Shown here piece after piece: positions 1-7,956 of a stretch of DNA of 64,000 bases; position 1 is the stretch's first letter; each line of letters opens with the position of its first letter. The notes beneath the pieces were generated by a model. It made no database searches and had not been told where the DNA came from. It saw only the letters and a program-made list of their open reading frames with translations. The translations under genes were made by a program, and so were the position numbers. The DNA is from an uncultured Collinsella sp. (GTDB lineage Bacteria > Actinomycetota > Coriobacteriia > Coriobacteriales > Coriobacteriaceae): NCBI GenBank assembly GCA_900544235.1, contig UQUL01000001.1, positions 1 through 64,000 of the forward strand, read 5' to 3'.

Positions 1-48
1 CGAGATTACTACGCGTCTCGTGGGCTCGGAGATGTGTATAAGAGACAG
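1..48. other. Residual Illumina Nextera adapter (assembly artefact)
   Basis: Bases 15-48 match the 34-nt Nextera read-2 transposase adapter, ending in the 19-bp mosaic end AGATGTGTATAAGAGACAG. Before it, bases 1-6 (CGAGAT) match the end of the P7 oligo and bases 7-14 (TACTACGC) sit where the 8-nt i7 index belongs. From memory this is the index known as N719. Genomic sequence begins at about base 49. The adapter shows that the contig ends here and was not trimmed. Confidence 0.97.
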
Positions 49-461
49 GCCTGATGGCGGTCTTGATCTGGGGCAATTCGCTGGTTCCCGGCTCGGGGTC
101 GGGCTCGCTGAGCCTAACGGTCATGGAAGCTATCCGCGGTTTCCTGCACGGCGTGGGACTTCCATATGAATGGGTGACCAACTTTGTTGTTCGCAAGTGC
201 GCGCATTTTACCGAGTATATGGTGCTCGGCATCTTGGCAACGCACGCCTTTGATTTTGAGGGCCGGCGCACCTTTGACGTGCTGCTGCCCACGGCGGTGT
301 TCCTGCTGCTGATTCCTTCGATCGACGAGACGATTCAGCTCTTTGTGCCGGGACGCGCCGGCATGATCACCGATGTGATGATCGACTGCTGTGGAGCGGC
401 AACGGGCGTTGTGCTCCGATATCTACTACGATCGCTCATATGTGCCAAAAAGGCCGCCTAG
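49..461 (+). CDS. VanZ-like membrane protein, 5' truncated by the contig end
   Basis: The reading frame enters from the adapter junction, and the first ATG at 54 lies inside what should be the first membrane helix (MAVLIWGNSLVPGSG). The true start is therefore missing. Two family marks are visible: the RKCAHFTEYMVLG helix and the later IDETIQLFVPGRAGMITDV segment followed by a glycine-rich helix. VanZ family proteins are small integral membrane proteins. One member gives low-level teicoplanin resistance by an unknown mechanism, and most homologues have no known role. The gene stops just before a bidirectional terminator. Family assignment is fairly sure; function is not. Confidence 0.8.
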
Positions 462-493
462 GACGTATGCTTGGTGCTAGGCGGCCTTTTTTA
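447..493. terminator. Bidirectional terminator
   Basis: A 15-bp perfect stem (447-461 with 476-490) is flanked by five A on the left and a T run on the right. It therefore works as an intrinsic terminator on both strands. It lies between the VanZ-like gene and the convergent ROK kinase gene, and its left arm overlaps the end of the VanZ reading frame. Confidence 0.9.
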
Positions 494-574
494 TTAGAGG
501 GCTTATATAGGGCGTGGTGGCGTCGTTCCGTAGGTTGGATTTGCCGGGCGCGCCACGCCCTGTGGGTGCGTCTG

Positions 575-1465
575 TTACTGAAGCGCCTGCGCGCCCAGGG
601 CCAGGCAGCCCATGATGCCCTGCTTGCCCTCAAGGCTGTTGTTGACAATATAGGTATCGATGTCGTTGACCTCGGGCGTGACGATATAACCGTTGAGCAT
701 CTCGGCGCACTTCTTGCGCGCGAGCGGCACGATGGGGGTGTGGTCGGCCACGCCGCCACCGATGATGATCTTTTGCGGCGCGTAGCACAGCGTGTAGGTC
801 ATGAGCGCCTGTGCCAGATAGCCTGCGAGCAGGTCCATGGCCTCCGGGTCATCGGCCATGTCTCCGGCGCTCTTGCCATCCCAGCGCTTTTTAACGCCGG
901 GGCCGGCGATGAGACCCTCGAGGCAATTGTCGTGGAAGGGGCAGGCGCTGTGCTCGCCAATGGTGTCGCGCGGGTCGCGCGTGACCAGGATGTGGCCGGC
1001 CTCGGGATGCATCATGCCGTGTACGAGCTTACCGCCCGAGAGCACGCCGGCGCCCACGCCGGTGCCGATGGTCAGATACACAACGTCAGTGAGGCCCTGG
1101 GCGCAACCAAAGGTGACCTCGCCCAGGCAGGCGACGTTGACGTCGGTGTCGTAGCCGCAGGGGATATTGAGCTCGTTTTGGATAGTGCCCAGCAGGTCAA
1201 AGTAGCGCCATGCCGTTTTGGGCGTCTCCAGGATCTTGCCGTATTGGGGCGAGGCAGGGTTGACTGCGGTGGGGCCAAAGGCGCCGATGCCCAGCGCGGC
1301 GATGCCCTTGTCGGCAAACCATGCATTGACGGCCTCAACGGTCTCCTGCGGGGTCGTGGTCGCGATCTGCTCACGCTCCAGGACCGTACCGTCTGCATAG
1401 CCCGTGGCGCAGACCATCTTGGTGCCGCCGGCCTCGAGCGCTCCGATAAGCTGCTGTTCTGCCAT
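575..1465 (-). CDS. ROK family sugar kinase, probable fructokinase
   Basis: 296 aa, normal length for the family. The N-terminus has the ATP-binding phosphate loop (ALEAGGTKM), then GIGAFGP, DTDVNVACLGE with the catalytic Asp, and TIGTGVGAG. The ROK signature with zinc ligands follows: HPEAGHILV, then CPFHDNCLEG with the His and Cys residues expected for the zinc site. The EAGGTK form and short zinc loop resemble bacterial fructokinases (ScrK/YdhR type), which phosphorylate fructose with ATP in the cytoplasm. The start ATG at 1465 follows AGAGAGGAAT. No sugar transporter lies beside it, so the substrate is inferred. It appears to be transcribed alone. Confidence 0.85.
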   Translation of the reverse strand: MAEQQLIGALEAGGTKMVCATGYADGTVLEREQIATTTPQETVEAVNAWFADKGIAALGIGAFGPTAVNPASPQYGKILETPKTAWRYFDLLGTIQNELNIPCGYDTDVNVACLGEVTFGCAQGLTDVVYLTIGTGVGAGVLSGGKLVHGMMHPEAGHILVTRDPRDTIGEHSACPFHDNCLEGLIAGPGVKKRWDGKSAGDMADDPEAMDLLAGYLAQALMTYTLCYAPQKIIIGGGVADHTPIVPLARKKCAEMLNGYIVTPEVNDIDTYIVNNSLEGKQGIMGCLALGAQALQ

Positions 1466-1537
1466 AGTATTCCTCTCTCTGGGACGAGTTGCTCCGTGAC
1501 TAAAGTATAGGGCTCTAAACCATTTAAGAAAGCGCTA

Positions 1538-1583
1538 TAAAAAGAAGCCTCGCAACGTGGCGGGCGGTGCGGGGCTTCTTTGG
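1538..1583 (-). terminator. Terminator of the aminotransferase gene
   Basis: The hairpin AGAAGCCTCGCA / TGCGGGGCTTCT has an A run on its left side, which is a T run on the minus strand. It lies just downstream of the aminotransferase gene and upstream of the ROK kinase start, which separates the two transcripts. Confidence 0.85.
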
Positions 1584-1606
1584 TTGCTTTAGTTGCCGGG
1601 CCGTCC

Positions 1607-2788
1607 TTACCCGCGCGGCTTGATTTTATCACGTAGCGACTTGAGGTTCTCCAGTGCCGCGTTAAGCGTCTCGTCCCGCTTGGCAAAGTGGAAACGAATC
1701 AGATGGTTGACGGGCTCGCGGAAGAAGCTCGAGCCGGGCACGGCGCCCACGCCCACCTTGGATGCGAGGTCCTCGCAGAATTCGAGGTCGCTGTCATAGC
1801 CAAACTCAGAGATGTCCATCATGACGTAGTAGGCGCCCTGCGGCACGTTATGCTCAAGACCGATGATATCGAGCCCCTGGCAGAACAGGTCGCGTTTGGC
1901 GGTGTAGAGGTCGAGGACCTCATCGTAATAGCTGTCGTCGAAGTTGAGGGCGGTGACAACGGCTTCCTGCAGGGGAGCGGCGGCACCCACGGTGAGAAAG
2001 TCGTGGACCTTCTTGATGCGCTCGGTGATCTGGGCCGGGGCGATGGTGTAGCCCAGGCGCCAACCGGTGATGGAGTACGTCTTAGACAGCGAGCTGCAGC
2101 TGATGGTTCGCTCGAACATGCCGGGCAGCGTGGCCATATAGACGTGCTCGTGGGGCGCGTAGACGATGTGCTCGTATACCTCGTCGGTAATGCAGTAGGC
2201 GTCGTACTTTTTGCAGAGGTCGGCGATGAAGGTGAGCTCCTCGCGCGTAAAGACCTTGCCGCAAGGGTTAGAAGGGTTGCACAGGACGATGGCCTTGGGG
2301 TCGTTGTCGCGGAAGGCTGCCTCGAGCGCCTCGCGGTCAAAGTCGAATGTGGGCGGGTTGAGCGGCACATAGATGGGCTCGGCACCCGAGAGAATGGTGT
2401 CAGCGCCGTAGTTCTCGTAGAACGGCGAGAAGATGACGACCTTGTCTCCGGGGTTCGTAACCGTCATCATGGCGGCCATCATGGCCTCGGTGGAGCCGCA
2501 GGTGACCACGATGTTCTCGTTGGGGTTTACCGGCATGCCCATAAAGTGCTCCTGTTTGGCGGCGAGCGCCTCGCGCATGGCCTGGGAGCCCCAGGTAATG
2601 GAGTACTGGTGATAGAGCGGCTTGGGGTCGCTGGCGATGGCGCTGAGGCTATCGAGCAGCTGCGCCGGGGGATCGAAGTCGGGGAAGCCCTGCGAGAGAT
2701 TGACAGCGCCGTACTTATTGGAGATGCGTGTCATGCGGCGGATGACCGAATCGGTAAACGTTGCCGTGCGGTTGGAGAGTTCTTTCAT
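1607..2788 (-). CDS. PLP-dependent class I/II aminotransferase
   Basis: 393 aa, full length for fold-type I aminotransferases. Visible marks are NLSQGFPDF near residue 30, the cofactor segment NPSNPCGKVFT with its invariant Asn, DEVYEH, and the lysine motif SLSKTYSITGWRLGY that forms the Schiff base. The pattern is closest to the aspartate aminotransferase / MalY-PatA-like branch; members move amino groups between amino acids and 2-oxoacids in the cytoplasm. The exact substrate cannot be read from sequence. The start ATG at 2788 is preceded by GAAAGGACCGTC, a good ribosome site. It is a single gene with its own terminator. Confidence 0.88.
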   Translation of the reverse strand: MKELSNRTATFTDSVIRRMTRISNKYGAVNLSQGFPDFDPPAQLLDSLSAIASDPKPLYHQYSITWGSQAMREALAAKQEHFMGMPVNPNENIVVTCGSTEAMMAAMMTVTNPGDKVVIFSPFYENYGADTILSGAEPIYVPLNPPTFDFDREALEAAFRDNDPKAIVLCNPSNPCGKVFTREELTFIADLCKKYDAYCITDEVYEHIVYAPHEHVYMATLPGMFERTISCSSLSKTYSITGWRLGYTIAPAQITERIKKVHDFLTVGAAAPLQEAVVTALNFDDSYYDEVLDLYTAKRDLFCQGLDIIGLEHNVPQGAYYVMMDISEFGYDSDLEFCEDLASKVGVGAVPGSSFFREPVNHLIRFHFAKRDETLNAALENLKSLRDKIKPRG

Positions 2789-2898
2789 GACGGTCCTTTC
2801 GAGGATTTGCAGTGGGGCAAGTTTACTCCTATGAAACCGGTGGGATTTGTTCGAAATGGTCTCGAAAAACTCTTTTCAAAATTCTTGAAAATTGGGGC

Positions 2899-2927
2899 TT
2901 GCATCGTGTGGCGTTCCTTGCAATAAT
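2899..2927 (+). promoter_or_regulatory. Probable sigma-70-type promoter of the tRNA pair
   Basis: TTGCAT (2899-2904) is followed after exactly 17 bases by AATAAT (2922-2927). That places a start about 20 nt before tRNA-His. Both elements are within one or two bases of the consensus. Confidence 0.55.
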
Positions 2928-2953
2928 AGTCGAGCGCGAAGCGCACAGGACAC

Positions 2954-3031
2954 GGTGGGTGTAGCTCAGTTGGCTAGAGCGACGGGTTGTGGTCCCGTAG
3001 GTCGAGGGTTCGAGTCCCTTTACCCACCCCA
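2954..3031 (+). tRNA. tRNA-His (GTG)
   Basis: A complete cloverleaf with anticodon GTG at 2989-2991. The acceptor GTGGGTG (2955-2961) pairs with TACCCAC (3021-3027). The extra G at position -1 (2954), diagnostic of tRNA-His, faces C73 at 3028. CCA is encoded at 3029-3031. The anticodon stem is ACGGG/CCCGT and the T loop is TTCGAGT. Confidence 0.97.
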
Positions 3032-3053
3032 GTTCTTGCTTTGTGTTGATATC

Positions 3054-3129
3054 GGGTCGTTAGCTCAGTTGGTAGAGCAGGGGACTCTTAATCCCAAGGT
3101 CCAGGGTTCGACCCCCTGACGGCCCACCA
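3054..3129 (+). tRNA. tRNA-Lys (CTT)
   Basis: The acceptor GGGTCGT (3054-3060) pairs with ACGGCCC (3119-3125). The anticodon loop CTCTTAA gives anticodon CTT, and CCA is encoded at 3127-3129. It lies 22 nt after tRNA-His and shares its promoter and terminator. Its 3' 20 bases are repeated 179 bp downstream. Confidence 0.97.
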
Positions 3130-3208
3130 AAGCATGTTAAGACGGTCAACGAAAGTTGGCCGTCTTTTTTTGTTGAGCTCGCATGGGGTCGAACCCGAAA
3201 GGGCGCGG
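3110..3208 (+). repeat. Copy 1 of a 99-bp segment: tRNA-Lys 3' end, terminator and flank
   Basis: The first 19 bases (3110-3128) belong to the T arm and acceptor of tRNA-Lys and recur exactly at 3289-3307. After a diverged hairpin, the flank running from the T run to GAAAGGGCGCGG (ending 3208) recurs at the same 179-bp offset with one base changed. See the downstream copy. Confidence 0.9.
3139..3171 (+). terminator. Terminator of the tRNA-His/tRNA-Lys transcript
   Basis: Stem AAGACGGTCAAC / GTTGGCCGTCTT with a GAAA tetraloop and a run of seven T. It starts 10 nt after the tRNA-Lys CCA. Confidence 0.93.
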
Positions 3209-3288
3209 AGCTGAGAAAACGCGTAAGCGTTTGCTAGTGCAGCGCGCAAGGCGCCTTGGCGCCGCAGCGGCCACCTGCGCAGCAGGCT

Positions 3289-3387
3289 GACCCCCTGACG
3301 GCCCACCCAAAGATCGTTAAAGCGACTGGCTCAGGCTGGTCGCTTTTTTTGTTGACCTCGCATGGGGTCGAACCCGAAAGGGCGCGG
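3289..3387 (+). repeat. Copy 2 of the tRNA-Lys 3'-end segment (att-like or truncated duplication)
   Basis: This segment carries the tRNA-Lys 3' end without the rest of the tRNA, then a second hairpin terminator (3319-3348) and the same flank as copy 1. The offset is 179 bp throughout. The 80 bases between the copies (3209-3288) contain no gene that I can recognise. Two origins fit: the remains of an integrated element that used the tRNA 3' end as its attachment site, or a collapsed tandem tRNA duplication. The dinD-like gene begins immediately beyond it. Confidence 0.8.
3319..3348 (+). terminator. Second terminator hairpin inside repeat copy 2
   Basis: AAAGCGAC / GGTCGCTTT stem followed by a seven-T run. 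Its position in the repeat matches the tRNA terminator in copy 1, but the stem sequence differs. It lies convergent to the end of the dinD-like gene. Confidence 0.75.
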
Positions 3388-3393
3388 CCGCTT

Positions 3394-4254
3394 TCACAGA
3401 TTGAGTCTACCCTGGGGATCGGTGAAACCGTCAGTACCCTCCTTGAGTTTCTTCTCGTCTGCCTTCACGCGACGCTCGAGCTTTTTTGTATCCTCGGCAG
3501 GCGGTAGGTTCTCGGGAACAATTCCGCGGTCGATGAGGCTGCCACGCACGCTCGTGTTGTTCTCGACGTGTTCTTGTTTGATCTGGTCCAGACCGTACAA
3601 GTCGTGTTCCTCGGCGTTGAAGGCCGTCATCGAGTTCGTGAGGTCCTTTGCTTTGATGAGAACATCGGCTAGCTTGTCCGCCAATGCAGCACTCTTGGGC
3701 ACACCAAGCTGCCGCTTCATGTCCGCCGTGCTTCTGCCGCCGAATAACGCCTCATCGCCCTTCGACTTGATGATCGCGAATCCTTTGGAGTCCACGCCTC
3801 GTTTGAACGCAATGCCCGAGAGCTGTTTCTCTGAATCGGATAGCGAGTGGCGCGCCTGCAAGCGCTGAATCTCTGCGAAGCGCTGCTCTATGAGCTCCTG
3901 ACGCCGTGTCTGCACGGCGAAGTACGCCTGTGCGAGTGCGATTTCGGGCTTGTTTGGGTCTCCGTTTTGGGCGATTAAATAGCATGCGTAGCGCGTCAGC
4001 TTGTAGTCTTTTACGGCTCGTTTGGCGATGCCGGCATCTACCATTTTGCTGGCCTCAGCAAAATGGGCGGCAACAGGCATTTTATTGGTGTCACACGATG
4101 CCATGGATCTCTTAACTGCAGTCTCAAAATTACGCCATTGGGTGTATCCGAGGGGTTCCATTAAATCGCGTGCGAGCCAATACTCAACGCCGTCTTCTAC
4201 ATGGGCGTAGCTGTCAAGTTCGACACGCCATTTCTCGATATCCCTGCTGTCCAT
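3394..4254 (-). CDS. dinD: DinD-like DNA damage-inducible protein (Bro-N type)
   Basis: 286 aa, the usual length for DinD. The N-terminal third has the Bro-N-type pattern: [20 protein letters not shown], then [20 protein letters not shown]. The C-terminal part has the DinD-type [10 protein letters not shown] segment and [11 protein letters not shown]. coli DinD is LexA-controlled and inhibits RecA-driven strand exchange; Bro-N proteins are also common on phages and genomic islands. It ends six bases after the duplicated tRNA-Lys 3' segment, which suits island cargo. The start ATG at 4254 follows GGAAGAG. I saw no clear LexA box upstream, so damage control is inferred from the family only. Confidence 0.8.
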   Translation of the reverse strand: MDSRDIEKWRVELDSYAHVEDGVEYWLARDLMEPLGYTQWRNFETAVKRSMASCDTNKMPVAAHFAEASKMVDAGIAKRAVKDYKLTRYACYLIAQNGDPNKPEIALAQAYFAVQTRRQELIEQRFAEIQRLQARHSLSDSEKQLSGIAFKRGVDSKGFAIIKSKGDEALFGGRSTADMKRQLGVPKSAALADKLADVLIKAKDLTNSMTAFNAEEHDLYGLDQIKQEHVENNTSVRGSLIDRGIVPENLPPAEDTKKLERRVKADEKKLKEGTDGFTDPQGRLNL

Positions 4255-4415
4255 ATCTCTTCCTTTCTGTTCGTTTGTCTACGTGGACTATGTCGACTCC
4301 GTATTCAGAATGAGTATATTTGCCCGCGCGGACACGAATGGGCCCTGTGTCGCTTTGAGCTCACGGGACCCATTAATATCGAGAAGTTGTGTTCTGCTCT
4401 GGAGGGGTGCTCGGC

Positions 4416-5942
4416 TTAGTCTGCTCGATAGTGCGAACCTAAGCTTTCAGTTCGCTTGCGCATGGCTTTGACCATTTCCTGTGCTAGTCGAATCTGCGAT
4501 TGCAGGCGGGCGAGGGCTGCGATCTCGCTGTCATCGGCATGCGGCTTGCTCAGCGCCATGGCCTTGTCTTGCAGGCTTTCAAGCTGTTGCAGGGCCTCGG
4601 ATAGGCCTGTTTCGGTCCTGTTGATCATGCAATAGGTGCTCATCGTGTGCCTAAGGCTGTGTGTCAGGCGATCGGCATCTGTTGTGGCAATGCCGTACTG
4701 GGAGAGGGTGATATCCGTCTTCAGGGCCGCTTCAGGCTCTTTCTGCGCTGTGAGGGCTGCCGATGCGCCCGCGATACGTCCGAATACGATGCCGTTGGCG
4801 CTTGACAAGCCACCAATGCGGTCGGCGCCGTGCATGCCGCCTGTCGCCTCGCCGCAAGCGTAGAGGCCCTCAACGCCCGTGTGCGCGGTCTTATCGATCT
4901 TGATGCCGCCGTTAGCGGCGTGGGCATACATCGCAACGCGCATCTCGTCGGTCGGCGCGATGCCGTGCTCGTCTTGCAGCCAGGTGGCAAAGGTCTGCAC
5001 AAACTCTGGGACATCCTCGCGGGGGAAGTCGTAGTGGAGTGCCAGGCCTTCGGCACCTGCCTGTTCGATGACGAGATCGATAGCGCGGGAGGCCAAGCGT
5101 GACGTGAAGGGACCATATCCAGAGCGCTGCTCGAGCAGGTCGTCCAGCTTGTCGTCGGCAATATCTACCGGCTGGTCTACATGCACGTAGCGCCAGGTTT
5201 TCTCGTTGAAGACCAAGTTACGCCTGGGCTCGATGAAGCCAGGCATCATCTGCATGAACTCTATATTAGTAAGTGTTGCGCCGTGCGCCAGTGCGATGGC
5301 CTGCGAGGAGCTGAGCACATCAGCCGACGTAAGGCTGCGCTCGAACAGGCCGCCTGTGCCACCGGCTGCGATGATCGTGGCCTTGGCAGCAAAGGGCACG
5401 ATTCGATTTTCGGTAAGGTCGTAGAGTACGGTTCCGGTTATTCTGCCGTTCGTGTCCTCAACAAGGTCGATAAGCTCATGGCGGGGGAGCAGGCGAATGC
5501 CGAGCGACTCGATCCAGGTCGTCAGAGCGTCCTCAAGGGGCTTGCGGGTGAGGCCGCGCCACATGCGCGTCTTGTGGTCAAAGCAGGGGATAAATTGCTT
5601 TTGTTGAGCACTCTTGGCGCTTTGCGGACGCTGGAGCTCAACGCCCAGGTCTTGCTCGAGCCAGTCAATCGCTTGGGGAATGCCGTGGACGAACGTTTGG
5701 ACGAGTTCGGGGTCGGCAACGCCGCCGCCGACGGCCAGGATGGTGTCGATGAGGTCCTGCTCGTCGTCTTCGTCGACGGGACCGATGAGGCCGAGGCCCC
5801 AGGTACCCGGGAAGAAGCTCGATCCACTCATGGTCTTGCCGGCGCTTGCCACAGTGACGGTTGCACCCGTGCGTGCCGCTTCGATGGCGGCACAAAGGCC
5901 CGCAATGCCAGATCCAATTACCAGTACATCAGTCGATTCCAT
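4416..5942 (-). CDS. FAD-dependent oxidoreductase, fumarate reductase / L-aspartate oxidase superfamily
   Basis: 508 aa from the ATG at 5942, chosen because GAAAGGAATCCG lies directly before it; an upstream ATG at 5999 would add 19 unconserved residues. The N-terminal Rossmann motif VIGSGIAGLCAA binds FAD. AAGGTGGLFE and the C-terminal HGADRIGGLSSANGIVFGR are typical of fumarate reductase, succinate dehydrogenase and NadB flavoproteins. The central MPGFIEPRRNLVFNEKTW region is unlike classical NadB, and no nadA or nadC neighbour is present, so I do not call it nadB. It has no signal peptide and no FMN or heme domain. The substrate is unknown. Confidence 0.75.
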   Translation of the reverse strand: MESTDVLVIGSGIAGLCAAIEAARTGATVTVASAGKTMSGSSFFPGTWGLGLIGPVDEDDEQDLIDTILAVGGGVADPELVQTFVHGIPQAIDWLEQDLGVELQRPQSAKSAQQKQFIPCFDHKTRMWRGLTRKPLEDALTTWIESLGIRLLPRHELIDLVEDTNGRITGTVLYDLTENRIVPFAAKATIIAAGGTGGLFERSLTSADVLSSSQAIALAHGATLTNIEFMQMMPGFIEPRRNLVFNEKTWRYVHVDQPVDIADDKLDDLLEQRSGYGPFTSRLASRAIDLVIEQAGAEGLALHYDFPREDVPEFVQTFATWLQDEHGIAPTDEMRVAMYAHAANGGIKIDKTAHTGVEGLYACGEATGGMHGADRIGGLSSANGIVFGRIAGASAALTAQKEPEAALKTDITLSQYGIATTDADRLTHSLRHTMSTYCMINRTETGLSEALQQLESLQDKAMALSKPHADDSEIAALARLQSQIRLAQEMVKAMRKRTESLGSHYRAD

Positions 5943-6130
5943 CGGATTCCTTTCTCGTCCGGCGCATTGTCGCACGGGTGATCGGCAATGGGGCCGCAAA
6001 GACCCGGCAAATCGGTAAAGGGCAAATATGGCAGGTGGGCGTCATGGACGCTCTGACGCTCCATCTCATCACATCTTGCATTTCGCCCCAGCTGATATAT
6101 CGGCATTAGCTACCCTGCGCCAGCGCAAAC

Positions 6131-6163
6131 AAAAAGAGCCGCTACCCGGGTGGGTAGCGGCTC
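6131..6163 (-). terminator. Terminator after the GGGtGRT operon
   Basis: A perfect 12-bp stem GAGCCGCTACCC / GGGTAGCGGCTC around GGGT, with AAAAA on the left, which is a T run on the minus strand. It lies 36 nt downstream of the GGGtGRT gene. Confidence 0.92.
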
Positions 6164-6198
6164 CAAAGCTCAACTATATGAGCATCGCGCGGGCGCGA

Positions 6199-7203
6199 TT
6201 AGGCCTTGAGGGCCTCCTCGACGGCGACAGCGCAGGCGACGGTGGCACCGACCATGGGGTTGTTGCCCATGCCGATGAGACCCATCATGTCGACGTGCGC
6301 AGGCACGGAGGAAGAACCGGCGAACTGGGCGTCGGAGTGCATGCGGCCCATGGTGTCGGTCATGCCGTAAGAGGCAGGGCCGGCGCCCATGTTGTCCGGG
6401 TGCAGGGTACGGCCAGTGCCGCCACCAGAAGCGACGGAGAAGTACTTCTTGCCAGCCTCGAGGCGCTCCTTCTTGTAGGTGCCAGCGACGGGGTGCTGGA
6501 AGCGCGTGGGGTTGGTGGAGTTACCGGTGATCGAGATGTCGACGTTCTCGTGCCACATGATGGCAACGCCCTCGCGGACGTCGTCGGCGCCGTAGCAGTT
6601 GACGGCGGCGCGGGGACCATCGGAGTAGGGGATGGTCTCGACGACCTTGAGCTCGCCCGTGAAGTAGTCGAACTGGGTCTTCACGTAGGTGAAGCCGTTG
6701 ATGCGGGCGATGATCTGAGCAGCGTCCTTGCCCAGACCGTTGAGGATGACGCGCAGCGGCTTCTTGCGAGCCTTGTTGGCGTTCAGAGCCAGGCCGATAG
6801 CACCCTCAGCGGCAGCGAAGGACTCGTGACCGGCCAGGAAGGCGAAGCACTCGGTGTCGTCGGAGAGCAGCATAGCGCCCAGGTTGCCGTGGCCCAGACC
6901 GACCTTGCGGTCCTCGGCGACGGAGCCGGGAACGGTGAAGGCCTGGATGCCCTCGCCGATGATGGCGGCAGCCTCAGAAGCGGACTTGGCGCCACGCTTG
7001 ACAGCGAGAGCGCAACCGAGGGTGTAGGCCCACTCGGCGTTCTGGAAGGCGATGGACTGGGTGTTGTTGACGATCTCACGCGGGTTGAAGCCCTTGTCGG
7101 TGCAGATCTGCAGAGCTTCCTCGAGGGAGGCGATGCCGTTGTCGGCGAGGCACTTGTTGATCTTGTCAGCGCGGCGCTCGTAACCTTCGAACGTAACAGT
7201 CAT
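6199..7203 (-). CDS. GGGtGRT family protein
   Basis: 334 aa. It carries the name-giving motif SGGGTGRTLHPDNMGAGP near residue 265, together with GHGNLGAMLLSDD and an alanine-rich C-terminus. The family is widespread in anaerobic bacteria and has no established reaction. It follows the Fe-S scaffold-like gene after 18 bp, with GGAGGGAAATA before its ATG, so the two are cotranscribed. The strong glycine motifs and the partner hint at a metal-cluster or nucleotide role, which is inference. Family membership is sure; function is unknown. Confidence 0.85.
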   Translation of the reverse strand: MTVTFEGYERRADKINKCLADNGIASLEEALQICTDKGFNPREIVNNTQSIAFQNAEWAYTLGCALAVKRGAKSASEAAAIIGEGIQAFTVPGSVAEDRKVGLGHGNLGAMLLSDDTECFAFLAGHESFAAAEGAIGLALNANKARKKPLRVILNGLGKDAAQIIARINGFTYVKTQFDYFTGELKVVETIPYSDGPRAAVNCYGADDVREGVAIMWHENVDISITGNSTNPTRFQHPVAGTYKKERLEAGKKYFSVASGGGTGRTLHPDNMGAGPASYGMTDTMGRMHSDAQFAGSSSVPAHVDMMGLIGMGNNPMVGATVACAVAVEEALKA

Positions 7204-7221
7204 AGTTATTTCCCTCCCTTT

Positions 7222-7956
7222 CTACTCGTGAACCGGGAACACGCTGGCGACGGAGTGAGTCTCCTCGTCGGTGCGCGGGTCGATGTACTTGGCAGCGTTC
7301 TCCCACTGACCATAGTGGCCCATAGCGCCAGCGATGGCCTCCTCGGGGGTCTTGCCGGCCTTGACGGCGTCGGTGAACTTGCCGAGGTTCAGGAACTCGA
7401 ATGCGATGATCTCGTTCTTGTCATTGAGAGCCATGCGGGTGACGTAGCCCTGAGCGAGCTCGAGGTAACGAGCGCCCTTGGCCTTGGTGCCGAACATGGT
7501 GCCGACCTGAGAGCGAAGGCCCTTGCCGAGGTCGTCGAGGGAGGCGCCCACGGGCAGGCCGCCCTCGGAGAACGCGGTCTGGCTGCGGCCGTAAACGATC
7601 TGCAGGAAGATCTCGCGCATAGCAACGTTGATGGCGTCGCAGACGAGGTCGGTGTTGAGGGCCTCGAGGATGGTCTTACCGGGAAGGATCTCGGAAGCCA
7701 TGGCGGCAGAGTGGGTCATGCCCGAGCAGCCGATGGTCTCAACGAGGGCCTCCTCGATGATGCCGTCCTTGACGTTCAGCGTGAGCTTGCAGGCGCCCTG
7801 CTGAGGTGCGCACCAACCCACACCGTGCGTAAGACCGGAGATGTCGGAAATCTCCTTAGCCTGGACCCACTTGCCCTCCTCGGGGATGGGTGCGGGGCCG
7901 TGGTATGCACCCTTGGCAACGGGGCACATGTTCTCCACTTCCTGTGAGTACTGCAT
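7222..7956 (-). CDS. Fe-S cluster assembly scaffold-like (NifU_N/IscU-related) protein
   Basis: 244 aa from the ATG at 7956, which follows GAGAGGAGAGGC; the longer frame to 8040 lacks support. The core LTLNVKDGIIEEALVETIGC followed by SGMTHSAAM resembles the NifU N-terminal/IscU scaffold domain. Further cysteines are in ENMCPVAKG, GWCAPQQGAC and DLVCDA. It is larger than SufU or IscU (about 140 aa) and has an extra C-terminal half. It heads the two-gene operon with the GGGtGRT gene, a pairing I take as functional. It is separate from the suf operon, whose own scaffold SufU lies at 9236-9670. It may serve a dedicated Fe-S target. Confidence 0.75.
   Translation of the reverse strand: MQYSQEVENMCPVAKGAYHGPAPIPEEGKWVQAKEISDISGLTHGVGWCAPQQGACKLTLNVKDGIIEEALVETIGCSGMTHSAAMASEILPGKTILEALNTDLVCDAINVAMREIFLQIVYGRSQTAFSEGGLPVGASLDDLGKGLRSQVGTMFGTKAKGARYLELAQGYVTRMALNDKNEIIAFEFLNLGKFTDAVKAGKTPEEAIAGAMGHYGQWENAAKYIDPRTDEETHSVASVFPVHE

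Noticed and set aside
440..1510. Plus-strand open frame of 356 codons opposite the ROK kinase gene
   Set aside because: It is the antisense shadow of a GC-rich gene whose minus-strand protein has clear family motifs; the antisense translation matches nothing and lacks a ribosome site.
4416..5942. Naming the FAD protein NadB (L-aspartate oxidase)
   Set aside because: The superfamily fits, but the central region differs and no nadA/nadC neighbour is present, so the substrate is left open.
6028..7947. Plus-strand open frame of 639 codons opposite the GGGtGRT operon
   Set aside because: Composition-driven antisense frame; the translation is Gly/Val/Asp-rich without domains, and it spans two real minus-strand genes and a terminator.
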